Shown here in pieces: positions 1 through 10,769 of a stretch of DNA of 64,000 nt. A model generated the notes under the pieces. That model did not search any database, was not told the DNA's origin, and saw only the letters and a list, made by a program, of their open reading frames with translations. The translations under genes and the position numbers were made by a program. Origin of the DNA: Parasponia andersonii (taxonomy: Eukaryota; Streptophyta; Magnoliopsida; Rosales; Cannabaceae); contig JXTB01000428.1 of assembly GCA_002914805.1 (NCBI GenBank), positions 265,384 through 329,383 of the forward strand, written 5' to 3'. Positions within the stretch are counted from its first letter, which is position 1, and each line of letters starts with the position of its first letter.

Positions 1-732
1 AGCATCATTCCTTGCTGGTGGTAAAAGCGACCTTTGTTCGTTATCCTGTTTCACAGCGGGCTGGTCAGGTAGAGTCTTCTGCGACCTATGAGAGGAATTC
101 AATGACATAGTTTGACGAGACCGGCTGTGGTCGCGATGATGCGATACAGATCGATCATGACCACGTCGTCGCTCCAGATAATGTCTTAGGTCTGCAGGAT
201 CTTGTCTCGACTCCCTACTGATTCTTTCGAAGACGCTTCTCGATGGTTGTCCTTGCTCGCTGCTCAAGCAATCCTGGCTATTAATGGATTTACGAGAAGG
301 TTGTGTGCGATCACGGTTCGTACTTAAACTCTCCGTACGAGATTCTGGAGGCAAGTCTGCGACCTTGCCTTTCCCTTTGGAGATGCATTCTTCATGACGC
401 TCTTGCTGAGTTCTGGGCTGGCCGCGTCTTCTCGTCTCGAGGATCTGTATTCCCTTCTCAGGTAATTGAGCAGGACATTCTTTGGGACATTCATGTTGTG
501 GTAGGGTCACCATCTGCCCTTCAGCAAGTCGTCGCAGAGTGTCATTGATCTGGTTAGTAACTTGCTGAAGGTTCACGAGCGTTTCCTCCATGCGATCCTA
601 TCTCTGGGATAGGTTCTCTGTTGCCGTCTTAGTAGGCTGATCCGGAGCAGGAGTTGCCTGTGTAGCAGCGGTACTTTGAGGTTGGTTTTGGCTAGTTCCG
701 GTGACTCTGGTAGTGTTTCTAGTGTTGGCCAT
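1..732 (-). pseudogene. gag (5' part) of a Tat-like Ty3/gypsy retrotransposon, cut by window edge
   Basis: The minus strand encodes a Gag beginning with ATG at 732 (MANTRNTTRVTGT). It is clearly the same protein as the Gag starting at 61261 on the plus strand near the other end of the window. The reading frame holds a TAG just after the ENLSQR stretch, where the 61-kb copy has CAG, so this copy is damaged. Gag would form the virus-like particle in the cytoplasm. The low-complexity Gln/Thr-rich N-terminus followed by an Arg/Ser-rich segment fits Tat-lineage Gag. The element continues beyond the left edge. Lineage is inferred from the paired copy and from the integrase, antisense ORF and LTR at 1.9-8.1 kb. 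Confidence 0.85.
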
Positions 733-775
733 TATTGAAGAGGTGGAATTTGACAAATTTTTCTGCCGGAATAGC

Positions 776-793
776 CCTCCTTCTAGCACCAAT
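776..793 (-). other. Primer binding site region of the left Tat-like element
   Basis: Directly inside the LTR, the minus strand reads TTGGTGCTAGAAGGAGGG. The right-hand copy has TTGGCGCTAGAAGAAGGG at 61201. A conserved TGG-starting stretch next to an LTR is the expected tRNA primer site. I cannot name the tRNA with confidence. Confidence 0.6.
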
Positions 794-1502
794 CGTTGAT
801 GGAGGTTTTATCAACAATAAATTTAGAAAAAATCGAGAGATGTGGCTTGTATAAATTGAAGCAATAAATCAAAGCAAATAAGGAGAGAGGGATTTATAGT
901 GGTTTGGCCCCGAAAACGATAAGCCTACGTCCACTGTTTTCTCACTATTTTCTGAATAATAACGAACACTCAAGGTTACAATCTCATCTGGAAATTGGAA
1001 AGACTGAAAAGCTATTGAAAATACTAAAAACTTAGACTACCTAAGGCTCGGAATACTCCAAACTTGAATACCCAAAACTTGGAATACCCTTCAGAACATT
1101 AAGTCCCCTTTATATAGGCAAAGGTAACCTTATGTCCCTAGGATCCTTATGTCTCTAGGATCCTAATGTCCCTAGGATCCTAATTGTATAAACGGGTAAC
1201 TATACAATTGGGTAACGTAAATTAAGTAACAATATAATTGGATAACTATTCAAAACGGATAACTGGTTGATCACAAATAGGAGACTTCAGTTTCCCTTTC
1301 CTTGTAGGTCTCTTTCATAGCATTTAGTTGTTTCTCTCTTCTTGTAGGTTTCCTGTTTGACAAGGCAAACTGCACGGAGAAGGTCGCACAAAACCTGTGG
1401 AAGAGGTCGCATATAACCATCACGGAGGAGGTTGCATATAACCTTCACGGAGGAGGTCGCACATAACCCTTATGCGACCTTAGGATTTTAGACCGCACAA
1501 CA
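794..1502 (-). repeat. 5' LTR of the left Tat-like gypsy element
   Basis: This long terminal repeat reads on the minus strand from TGTTGTGCGGTC at 1502 to the CATCAACG end near 794. It matches the LTRs at 7519-8099 and 60560-61199. It carries four imperfect units of about 24 bp starting near 1373, 1396, 1421 and 1446 (core CGGAGGAGGTCGCA), probably enhancer-like U3 repeats. The element is inserted in intron 1 of a CAD gene copy whose exon 1 lies just above at 1745-1842. The other LTR and the second target-site copy lie outside the window. Confidence 0.85.
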
Positions 1503-1744
1503 GGTACCATAGATTTTTTTCTTCAAATAGGTACTAATGCTGCAACAAGAGTATTTCTAGTGAAACGACTTTCGTAACAATTTGATTTTGAAACTACACC
1601 AATATTATTATGGAATTGTACTCCTATATTTTGGACATTTCGATGGTGGAAAGTTTCATTTTATTTTCCTTTTCCTTTCTTATGACCATAAAGAGCTAAT
1701 ACATCTTGAAAAATTGAACTAGAAAGAATATGAAGAAAAGGAAC

Positions 1745-1842
1745 CTTCTGGAGAAATGGAAGGGAGAGAGAATGCCCGAACTATCTCTTGCTGCCCATCC
1801 AAATGCCTTCCTTGGGTGCTCTTCTTCAGGTGATTTGGCCAT
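1745..1842 (-). pseudogene. Exon 1 of a third CAD-like gene (CAD-C), stranded
   Basis: The minus strand reads ATG at 1842, then 32 codons plus two bases, ending in a GT donor at 1744-1743. The peptide contains [20 protein letters not shown], closely matching exon 1 of CAD-A (98 nt, same length) and CAD-B (104 nt). About 240 bp of intron 1 remain (1503-1744); a stretch around 1685-1705 resembles CAD-B intron 1. That intron is then interrupted by the LTR of the left gypsy element. Upstream, about 45 bp resemble the CAD-B 5' UTR before retrotransposon RNase H sequence begins near 1895, so the native promoter is missing. Exons 2-5 could lie beyond the left edge, on the far side of the insertion. 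It may therefore be a dead fragment or a gene with a giant intron and a replaced promoter; dead is more likely. Confidence 0.85.
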
Positions 1843-1894
1843 TTTTCGATCTTCTGAACAATCTTAAGTTACACAAATGAAGAGAGTATGGGTT

Positions 1895-2305
1895 AAAAAT
1901 GTGTCACTGAGGGTATTGTGCACTTTGTACCCGTTTTCATTGTGCACTTCGCTTCAAATTTCCAGTGTCGAATAATGAGGCAGAATATAAAGCATTGATA
2001 GCTGGGTTAAATCTCGCACAAGAAATGAAGGTTGAGATGATTGAGGTATACAGTGATTCCCAGTTGGTCGTTTGTCAAGTGATTGACGATTATCAAGCAA
2101 GAGGAGGAAGAATGATGACTTACTTACAGGAGGAACAACGACTGTTCTCGACATTTATTGTTTATAGCATTCAACTTCTTCCTCGCATTAAGAATACTCG
2201 AGCAGATGCTCTAGCTAAACTCGCCTCAATGAAAGACGCAGAATTATTAAAGGTGGTTCCTGTCGAATTTTTTGCAAAATCAAGTATCGAAGTAGATGGA
2301 TCCTA
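1895..2305 (+). pseudogene. RNase H domain fragment of Tat-like gypsy pol
   Basis: The reading frame contains NNEAEYKALIAGLNLA followed by YSDSQLVV and NTRADALAKLAS. These are the archaeal-type RNase H signatures that follow the reverse transcriptase domain in Tat-lineage Ty3/gypsy elements. Nothing of the reverse transcriptase remains upstream: the element is truncated at about 1895, where it abuts the 5' UTR of the CAD-C exon. A short duplication of ATTGTGCACTT (1917 and 1941) lies at the start. It is part of the same element as the integrase, antisense ORF and LTR that follow. Confidence 0.85.
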
Positions 2306-2399
2306 GATGTTAACAAAAAACCATCCTAGATGGATCCTCTAATGAAGTATCTACAAAATGACAATTTTCCTAAAAACAAAGACGATACAAAGTGACTTC

Positions 2400-3545
2400 G
2401 AATGAAGGTAGCTCGTTATATCATCTTTGATGGAAAACTTTATCGAAGAAGTTTTAGCTCGCCGTTATTATTATGTGTTGATGAAGAAAAAGCACACTAC
2501 ATTATGAGGGAAATTCATGAAGGAATATGTGGAAATCATTCAGGGGCAGGCACTTGTGAACAAAGTTCTCAGACAAGAGTATTTTTGGCCAACTATGAAG
2601 AAGGATACAATGAAATTTTCCAGGAGGTGTGACAAATGTCAATGATTTACAACTATTCCTAGAATGCCACATATTCCTCTAACTCTAATGACTAGTTCAT
2701 GGAATTGATATTATCGGAATGCTTCCATTGGTGCGAGATGGATTGAAGTATACAGTAGTCGCAGTCGATTATTTGACCAAGTGGACAGAAGCTAAAGCCT
2801 TGAGTACCATTTCCGCAAAGAAGATGATAGATTTTGTTTACAAATCTAAAATCTGCCATTATGGTATACCATATACTATAATTTCTGATAATAGGAAATA
2901 ATTTGACTGCGATGAATTCCGTAATTTTTGCGACAACTTAGGCATCAAGAATAGCTTCTCCACTGTTGGTCATCCACAAGCCAATGGACAAGTCGAAGCT
3001 ATAAATAAGATACTTAAACAGAACCTAAAGACAAAGTTGGAAGAGCACAAAGGAGCTTAGCCACAAGTGCTTCCTGAAGTATTATGGGCTTATCGCACCA
3101 CTCAATGAACCACTACTAGAGAGAATCCATTCTCTTTAGCTTATGGATATGAAGCAATGGTGCCAGTAGAAATTGGTGCAAGCTCTCTGCGATGATCTGC
3201 TTATAAACAAGATCAGAATAATGCACTGATGAGGATTGAGCTCGATCTTTTGGAAGAAAGGCATGAGCAGTCTCAACTATGGATCGCATCATATCAACAA
3301 TGCGCTGCTTAATATTATAATTCTAAAGTCAAAAGTAGGGAATTTGAAGTTGGTGATCTTGTTCTTCGACAAGTTCTACGTAATAATAAAGAGCACAGTG
3401 CTGGTGTATTTGGACCTTCTTGGGAAGGACCATATGTTATTGATGTCCTTCATTCGACCTAGGACATACAAGCTAGCTCGCATTAGCGGACAAAAGATCT
3501 AGCATGCTTGGAATGCAGAACAACTTCGTGGCTATTATCAGTAAA
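2400..3545 (+). pseudogene. Integrase of Tat-like gypsy element, degenerate
   Basis: Order seen: an HHCC-type zinc finger (EIHEGICGNHSG, then CDKC in a shifted frame near 2628), then the catalytic core. All three DDE positions can be recognised: Asp in GIDIIG near 2707, Asp in IISDN near 2888 and Glu in GHPQANGQVEA near 2998. The C-terminal part includes WEGPYVI near 3431. Several stops interrupt the frame, mostly where Trp or Arg codons are expected (WAYRTTQ followed by a stop, for example), so it is not functional. The HPQANGQVEA form and the long 3' region with an antisense ORF support the Tat lineage. Confidence 0.88.
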
Positions 3546-4265
3546 GTTTCATGTATATCTTCATCTATTTTCAACGACCTAGGAGGCATTTTGTCATTCT
3601 TCATTATTCATCAATAAATATGTCATTTCTTCGATTATTACTTCGATTTTATTATCAAGTTATTCTTTTATATTTGGTTCATCTTTATAGTTTTATGGTA
3701 GTCTTCGAACATTATAAAATTCAGGGGGCAGTGGGATCAGAATGTTATTTCCTACTTGCTTCTTAAGAGACTATGCAAATGTTCATTTAGAGGGGTTCGA
3801 ATTTTAGATCGCCGAATTTCTAAAATTTTTTAAATTCTTAGGATTTTCTCCTCACTTCATGCCATAGCATATCGTATTACGCAATTTCTCTCCTTGAACA
3901 ACAAAGTAACTAAGCAAAATATTCATTGTTTGATGTGATATATTGCTATATTCTATTTTACCGTAGAACTTTTGAAAAATAGTATTGAGTTCGCATCACT
4001 CATACTTGCTGTTTTCTTAAGTAACCTAACCTATCCTAACACATAAAACCTATTTTAAGTTAGTTGGATTCGAATCGCAATAGTGTACCAATCAGTCACC
4101 TAGTGATTGACTACTTAGTTAAATTATGCATCTTTATATTACAATGCAATGTGTTTTAATGGTTTTGCAGGAATTTCATAAAGCTCGCACCCGTATGCAA
4201 GCAAAATATTACAAAGTAAATAGGACCAGTCCGCATTTGTCTTTAACTTTATAAAATTATCAAAT
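3546..4265. other. Spacer between integrase and antisense ORF
   Basis: AT-rich sequence of the same Tat-like element. Short open stretches here show no recognisable domain. I see nothing else that can be supported. Confidence 0.5.
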
Positions 4266-4269
4266 CTAC

Positions 4270-6420
4270 TATACAGATGAGCTCGCTCCACCATTTGTAG
4301 CTTTTTTTTGCAGCTTTGGTTTTCTTCTAGCTCTGGACAAGCTCGACCACATCTTCACCGAGGATAGAAAAGTCAAAATCTGGATGCTCGTAGAAAATGT
4401 TGTATATTATGGTTGACGAGGTGATGTCATTGAGCTTTTCTTCGAGCTCCTTGCTTTCAGTGGCCCTGAACTCTTCTATAGCTTTGCAAGCCACCTCTTT
4501 TGTCGCCTCTTTTAGAGTATCTATATGCTCAGAGATGGTTTTCTCAAGTTCTTTGATTTTTTCCTCAAGCTTCTCTTTTTTGAGCTTTTCCTTGGCCAGA
4601 TCCTCGCGCAGCTGCTACTTCTCTGACTCGAAGGAGTTTTTCTCTTCGTCGTGAGTCTTCTTCAAGTCCTCGATTACCTGGGCCATTTCTTCGACCTTTT
4701 TACCCTTGTCCATGCATTTAAGGATCGAGTCATACATCAAAATAGCAGCTGCAGCAGTCTGAAAATATAACACACATCAGTACAAGAAAAGTGCGCCGAA
4801 GATAGGAGATACTTACGTTTGCCAATATTCTTATTACGGTGTTGAATGCAACCTTGGCTGGTCGTTGCTTTATCCTCTCCCAACCATCTTCAGAAGTGAA
4901 ATGGTTGATGAAGGCTACGCTCAAGCTAGCTTTTTCTGGTAGTTGGCAAAGGAGTGCGAGAAACTCCTTGTCCTTGTTGGCCTGGCTCGGTCCCCCGGAA
5001 TAAGTGGCTGTTTCCTTGGATGGCTCAGGTAGGCTCACAATTTTAGTATACTGAGGAGTAGGTGAGCTTATAGAGACATCCTTGAAGGCGACTTTTCACT
5101 TCTTTGAGGTGTCAACTTTCTCTTTCCTTTTTGTCGAGGGGGGAGGTATACTGCCTGGTGTCTTGGACTTTGCAATTGATCCTAGTATTGAAGGGGTGCT
5201 CGCAGTCTGCTACCAATTGTCATTTCTGTACAAATATGATTAGTTAGCATGCAAGGTATGTATTGCGACAAAGAGAAGGAATAATAGAAAAATTACCTTC
5301 TTGCTGCTGAGAAATTGGTGGTGATGGAGCTTCTAGAGATGGTGGTTCTAGGACAATAGGAGAGATAGGTTCTTTTCATTTCCTGGGTTTAAAAGATGAG
5401 GCACCCGCTTCTTTTTGTTTCCTTTGCTTCTTCTTCGAGCTTGAGGGTTTAGTTGGACGGTTGGCAGAGTATGGAAGAACGGCTCCCTTTGGAAACAATC
5501 CACAAACGACTAGTTTTTTGGTTTTCCCAAGCTTTTTCCAATCAAATTCTTCATTTGGAAGGTCGTTTATTTTGTACACTCTTGCGAGCTGCTCTTTGGA
5601 GAGTCCTGGATGCTCCTTATTATCTGGAATGATATACGAATTCGATCAGATTGATATATTTATATAAAGTAAGCTATAAACTAAAAATTACCTACCAGGG
5701 TTTTGAAAGAAGCCATTATTCGTGTATTCAAAGTGAAAAAATAGATTTTTCCATTTTTCCATATTATTGCGGACTCCATGGATGGTTTTTATTGCTTGAT
5801 TCGACTACTTGCTCGCATAGAAGAAGCCAAAATCTGATGGGTTCGACTTCACTTGGTAGAACTAAGCGAACTCTTCAGGTGTGGGGGATTCTAGACTTAA
5901 TTTATGGTATAATATGTACAAACCTACCATGTATCTATATGTATTTAGGGTTAGTAGAAAGAGGACAACTCTATAATAATCGACGATCGATTTGATATAT
6001 GAATGAAGTGGGAGGTGGACACCATATCTAAGAACTACGTCTGAGAATGAGGCAATTCCACGAGGAGGTATGTATGATCGATTGAACTCTGTGGGTAGGC
6101 GAAGGGGGACATCGATTTTGTAATCACATACTATCTTTTCGAGCTTGTTTGTTGTACAACTCGTCTTTATATCGGTACATGACCAGTTTCCTTCTATATA
6201 GTTAAAACCCCTTACGAATGCAGGGGCATCCTTAATGTACTAAGGCCATTAGTCTTGAGGGAGGTTGCCTATACGAGGACTATTTTTTCTGGTCTAGTTA
6301 TTTCTACTTCAGGTTGTGGCTCAAGATAGTCCTCGAGATCTATAGAGCTAATGCTTGCATTGGAGAATGGCGATTCTCTTGAGAATACATTCTTTTTCCT
6401 AAGTTCTCGCTACTAGACAT
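4270..6420 (-). pseudogene. Antisense, apparently spliced ORF (aORF) of the Tat-like element
   Basis: The minus strand carries a protein-like reading made of at least four blocks. Block 1 (about 6420-5703) includes RLPTEFNRSYIPPRGI, LRYGVHLPLHSY and LYILYHKLSLESPTPEEF, a domain common in plant proteins annotated as putative plant transposon or retrotransposon proteins. Block 2 (about 5632-5298) is basic and Pro/Ser-rich after DWKKLGKTKKLVVCGLF. Block 3 (about 5205-4818) contains LALLCQLPEKASLSVAF. Block 4 (about 4760-4335) is a Lys/Glu-rich coiled coil. Plausible splice borders occur between blocks: a GTAAGT donor at 4817, CAG acceptors near 4761 and 5633, and a GTAATT donor near 5297. Stops replace expected Trp, Arg or Gln codons, so the copy is dead. 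Antisense extra ORFs downstream of integrase are known in Tat elements such as Grande and Retand. Function is unknown. Confidence 0.72.
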
Positions 6421-7518
6421 CTGAAAGAGAAATATAGGATGTATTTAGTCCTATGTGAACATCAAGTATACTCATTATATGTGAGTAATTTAGGGCTATA
6501 AACCTTAGGATTGCACCGACAACAAGCTGTTCATCGAATTTTTTTCTAATCAATCTATAGATTCATCTAAAATTGTCTAAGAAACTCTTCTATAATTCAT
6601 TACTCGGTTCATTAATTCTATGGCTAGTTTTGGTTTTCAAATGTCAAGACTTCAGATTTCTTCTATGAGTTCATCTATTAATTATCTAAAAGTAATTTAT
6701 TCGTTTGTGGAGAAATTCTGATATATGCCTATTTTTAGTTTATCTTAATATGGGGATGGGTTTATGTTCAGATTATTTATATTCTACGGTTCATCTTTCT
6801 ATTTCTAAGAATAAACTTTGTGTGATTCATAGTTCATTCTACATAAGATAAGAGTTCTCTGGTCCTATGAAAATCGAAGAACAATGATTCTTTAAATAAA
6901 AATGAGAAAGAGAATGTATGCCTTTTTCAGAGACTGAAAAACCGAGATGTTGCCTGAAGGATTTTGGTGATGACTTTGCCAGAGAAGATGATGAGTTTGG
7001 GTGAGCTGAAGAGTGAGTAGGGGCACCGAGAGAATTTCTGTCTTATGGACATTTTGGATTTCAGAAGAAATGAAAGAAGAAGAGGATAGATGGATTCTTG
7101 ATATACATTTCAAGCATTATCAAATCACAGCCGTAGATCAAAGTATTTAATTTTCGGATCCAATGGTCGAAATTCACGTGGGAGTTAATTTTCGAAATTA
7201 AATGAGTATTTTTCGAAATATGAAGAGTCTTGGTTTGAAATGTCTCGATTTAAAACAATAGCTGACATCATTGCTATCATCGCGTCTGCTCAAAAAATGG
7301 AGAAGTTTCCTCGAGCTTTGCTAATCTCCTGAGAAAATATGACACGTGGTTGCGTCTGTCAGGAAAAAGTACGTGTGGTTCTGGGAAGATAGGATTTAAG
7401 AATTGGCGACTCTTCAAGGGTTTCAAGATGACTCATAATGTCGCATTCTTAAGCTCGCACTTATTAGAGAAGAAAGTCTCATATTGTCCTAAAGAACTAA
7501 TGGAGCTAGGGGAGCAAT
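6421..7518. other. 3' untranslated region of Tat-like element, ending in polypurine tract
   Basis: No coding signal is seen on either strand. It would contain the promoter of the antisense ORF if one exists. The last bases before the LTR (AGCTAGGGGAGCAAT, about 7504-7518) are purine-rich and fit the polypurine tract that primes plus-strand DNA. Confidence 0.5.
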
Positions 7519-8099
7519 TGTTGTGCGGTATAAAATCTATATGTTGGTAAATGCCAAAAAAGGAAAGTTAGCAATCGAGTTGAGCGAGTCAGGACGTATA
7601 TGAATTTTTCTGATCGAAGTGCGACCTCCTCCGAATGAGTTAAGTACGACCAGTATGAAAATGAAACTAGATCAAGCTTCATCAAACGGGTAATCTACAA
7701 AGAAAGGAAAACAAATTTCTGAATGGAGATCGACTAATCATTCCATTTAAGTTATTACCTAATTATATTGTTACTCGAATTGTATTTTCTGATTATACAC
7801 TTACCCGTTGTTACAATGGGGAAATATTGAGCTACCCTCATCTATATGAAGGGAGCTCAGTTTTGTTATAAAAAAACACTTCGCTACATTCTGTAATTTT
7901 CTTTTTATTCTCACCATGAGACTTAAAAAGATTTTTGTAATTCTCTAGAAAATAGTGAAGAACAATAGACGTAAACTCTTCTTTTTTAGGGCTGAACCAC
8001 TATAAAATTCTTGTCTCTTTATTTGTTTTGATTTATTAACCCTCTTCACACACAAATCACGTCTTGTAAATTTCCTAAATTCATTGTTGACATCCGTCA
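7519..8099 (+). repeat. 3' LTR of the truncated Tat-like element
   Basis: It starts TGTTGTGCGGTA and ends near TCCGTCAA at 8099. It follows the same order of blocks as the LTRs at 794-1502 (inverted) and 60560-61199, including a stretch that reads GCTGAACCACTATAAA near 7990. It is shorter than the other two because it has fewer of the GCGACCTCCTCCG repeat units (7620-7660). The 5' end of the element is lost, so no target-site duplication can be read. Confidence 0.82.
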
Positions 8100-8281
8100 A
8101 AGAACTTAACGACTGCAGTATTGATTGTCACCGTACGTTACCTTCATAGCCTTGTCGCCTTCATCACGAGAAACACTCTTCCACTCCTCGGTGCACACAA
8201 TATAATTGTCTTTCTCTATGATTTCTTATATTACTGGATTGATTGAAAAATGCTTACCGAGTATTAGTTCTTATTTTAAAA

Positions 8282-8455
8282 NNNNNNNNNNNNNNNNNNN
8301 NNNNNNNNNNNNNNNNNNNNNNNNNNNNNNNNNNNNNNNNNNNNNNNNNNNNNNNNNNNNNNNNNNNNNNNNNNNNNNNNNNNNNNNNNNNNNNNNNNNN
8401 NNNNNNNNNNNNNNNNNNNNNNNNNNNNNNNNNNNNNNNNNNNNNNNNNNNNNNN
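8282..8455. other. Assembly gap (174 N)
   Basis: Run of N. Open reading frames drawn through it are meaningless. The flanking 8100-8281 and 8456-8600 show no feature. Confidence 0.99.
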
Positions 8456-9930
8456 TCTACTAATTTCAGTTATTATACTGAAATGTACTAAGTATATAAT
8501 TTTTTGTACTTGCTATATAAAATTTTACATTTGGTATATAAACATATATGCTAGACATTTTGCTATAATATTTGATAAAGGGATATTTACTTAAATTTGA
8601 CCCAAAATTTAGTCATATTTTTATTAAGCCCTTTGCAAAAAGAAAAAGGAAACCTCATAGGATGCCCATTTTCGACATTTTGTGAAAGTATATGTCATTT
8701 TTTAAAAGTTTTACTTTTATATCCCTTTTCTAAAATCATTAGAGTTTTTTTTACCAATTTACCCTTATGTTCTTAAGGGGAAAATGGAGGAAAAAAAAGC
8801 ACTGAATGCATATTGTATAAATCTACATAATTATTCTCCTTTTTGATTTGACGATTTTTTTTACCTGACCCATGATTCTTCTTTCCCCTCTCTCACTTTT
8901 AAAATTTAATTTAACGATTCTCTCTCTAGATTACTAGAAAAAATTCGAAACAAAAACCTAAAAAAGAAAAAAAAAACTTATGTGAAAATACAAAAAAGAC
9001 ACATAAATTCGAATTTACCAAATAAACTCAACTTTCACCTTGGATTGGTGCTAGAGATTGCTTGTCTTCATCGTAGCCAGAGAGATTGGAGCGACACCAT
9101 CACCAACCAGTGTCGGAGATCGGTCATCTTCATCATCATCGTCATATAATTGAGTATCCCTTATACCAAGGCTCCTTATAGGCACCATGGTAGAATTTAT
9201 CAAGGTGCTTTTTAGGCATCTTTGTAGACCAGTGTCTATCTTTTCTTTTTTCTAGATATAATATAAACGCTGTAATACATTATTTTCTAAGAATATCTTT
9301 TATATATTTATGTATTCCTCCTAAAATTTCACAAATACAATCCAAATATTTTTAATGGATTTTTGTAATATTTTTATATACACCATTTACGATTTCATAT
9401 ATAGTTTGCAAAACATCAAATATTTCACATAAAAATTTTCGAATAAAGTGGAAATAAAAGTATAGATATTTACACAACACTATATCTCCTTAGAACAAAG
9501 GTTTTTATTATGTATATAGACCTCTATCTAGAACTTTATAATTAGAACCTCACTAGATTCCTATAAAGTAGACAATTTATATATTAATAGTCACACATTT
9601 ATATGTTTTCTCCTTAAAATTTTGTTTATCCGGGTTTGAAATCTTTTATTTCAATTTTCAAATATCATAATAGTAGTGCGTACGTAATACATAGTAAATG
9701 TATGTATATCTATAGACGCATTAAAAGAAGCTTCATAAAACAAAAAACATGAAAGCATCGACGGGAAAAATAATATGACTTCCACAAGTGCTTATAATAT
9801 GACTTCCACAAGTATAAGCAGAGACAATAAGCCTTTTTTTTTTGGCAATCTGAATTTTTCTGCTGTAGAACCTTACAACATTAGTACAAATATATCTTAT
9901 AAGTACAAATATTATATATATATATATATA
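8456..9930. other. AT-rich intergenic DNA without a recognised feature
   Basis: Homopolymer-rich sequence with no convincing ORF. A short more GC-rich patch lies at about 9050-9150. A 19-bp word (TAATATGACTTCCACAAGT) is duplicated near 9771 and 9795. Nothing else can be supported. Confidence 0.6.
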
Positions 9931-10163
9931 GGACACCAATTTAGTAGATAATTATTTTTTATCTATTTATACGTATTTTTTTTGTCTAATTAAAGTTCAT
10001 TACGACCGTCTTTTTATGATAAAAGGTAGAGAGAGGAAGAGCATTAAATAATATGTATTTCTTTCCAACTACTCAAATCATTATAACGGTTAGATATTAT
10101 GATCTAATAGATAAAAAAAGTCTATAAATGGGTAAAAAATAAAATACCTACTGAATTGTTGCC
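9931..10163. mobile_element. MITE, copy 1
   Basis: A 233-bp element whose ends are imperfect inverted repeats: GGACACCAATTTAGTAG at the left, and GGCAACAATTCAGTAGG read inward from the right. Both flanks are TA runs, so the target duplication (TA or TATA) cannot be fixed. It has no coding capacity. A related copy lies in opposite orientation at 24515-24758 and shares the internal order of blocks (a TTAATGCTCTT stretch next to a CT-rich stretch). Superfamily is not established; a TA target would fit Tc1/mariner-like insertion. Confidence 0.65.
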
Positions 10164-10764
10164 TATATATATACATATCAAAACCTTAACAAATGACCAT
10201 CTCATTTGAAAAATTGTCATGAAGCAAAAAATGTACAAGAGTAGATGCTTATATATAAACTCCTTTATCACTTTTGTTACCAGTTCTAATAACCAAATTC
10301 ATGTCTTTCATAGCTAATCCTTGATTTCTTCCAAGTCAAGGCCATACCACATATAGACTAGTGACAATAATAACATGCTCAAGACCATACTTGAAATATT
10401 CCAAAAAATCAATAAATCTCAAATTCAGACCTGAGCACCTCATTCGTATATATATCTAACCGACTTTGAGCTTAGCATGAACTCCTTCAGATGGTAAATA
10501 TAATCAAAATTAACAAAATTTAATAACTACCCAACTAACCTTGTGTTTAGCTTGAACACTCCAAGACTGAGAAAGAGTCACTAGAAAAGGAATCCGGTCT
10601 TTCCTAATAAGAACTCTCTATTCCAAAACTTGCATTTTCTCCATTTAAATTATCAACATGCAAACAACCAAGATTTATTATGTAATTCATATTAAGAAAA
10701 GACTGCAATAGATCAAAACACCCCAAAAAAAATAATGATAAGAACATATAAACAGCCATAAACT
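10164..10764. other. AT-rich DNA between MITE and TRIM
   Basis: No open reading frame of note and no recognised repeat. It may include outer parts of the Ty1/copia element whose gag follows the TRIM, but I cannot show this. Confidence 0.4.
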
Positions 10765-10769
10765 AAGCC

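Noticed and set aside
4397..4654. Ser/Leu-rich plus-strand ORF
   Set aside because: It is the mirror of the coiled-coil block of the antisense ORF on the minus strand.
8206..8491. ORFs spanning the N run
   Set aside because: They are translations of unknown bases in an assembly gap.
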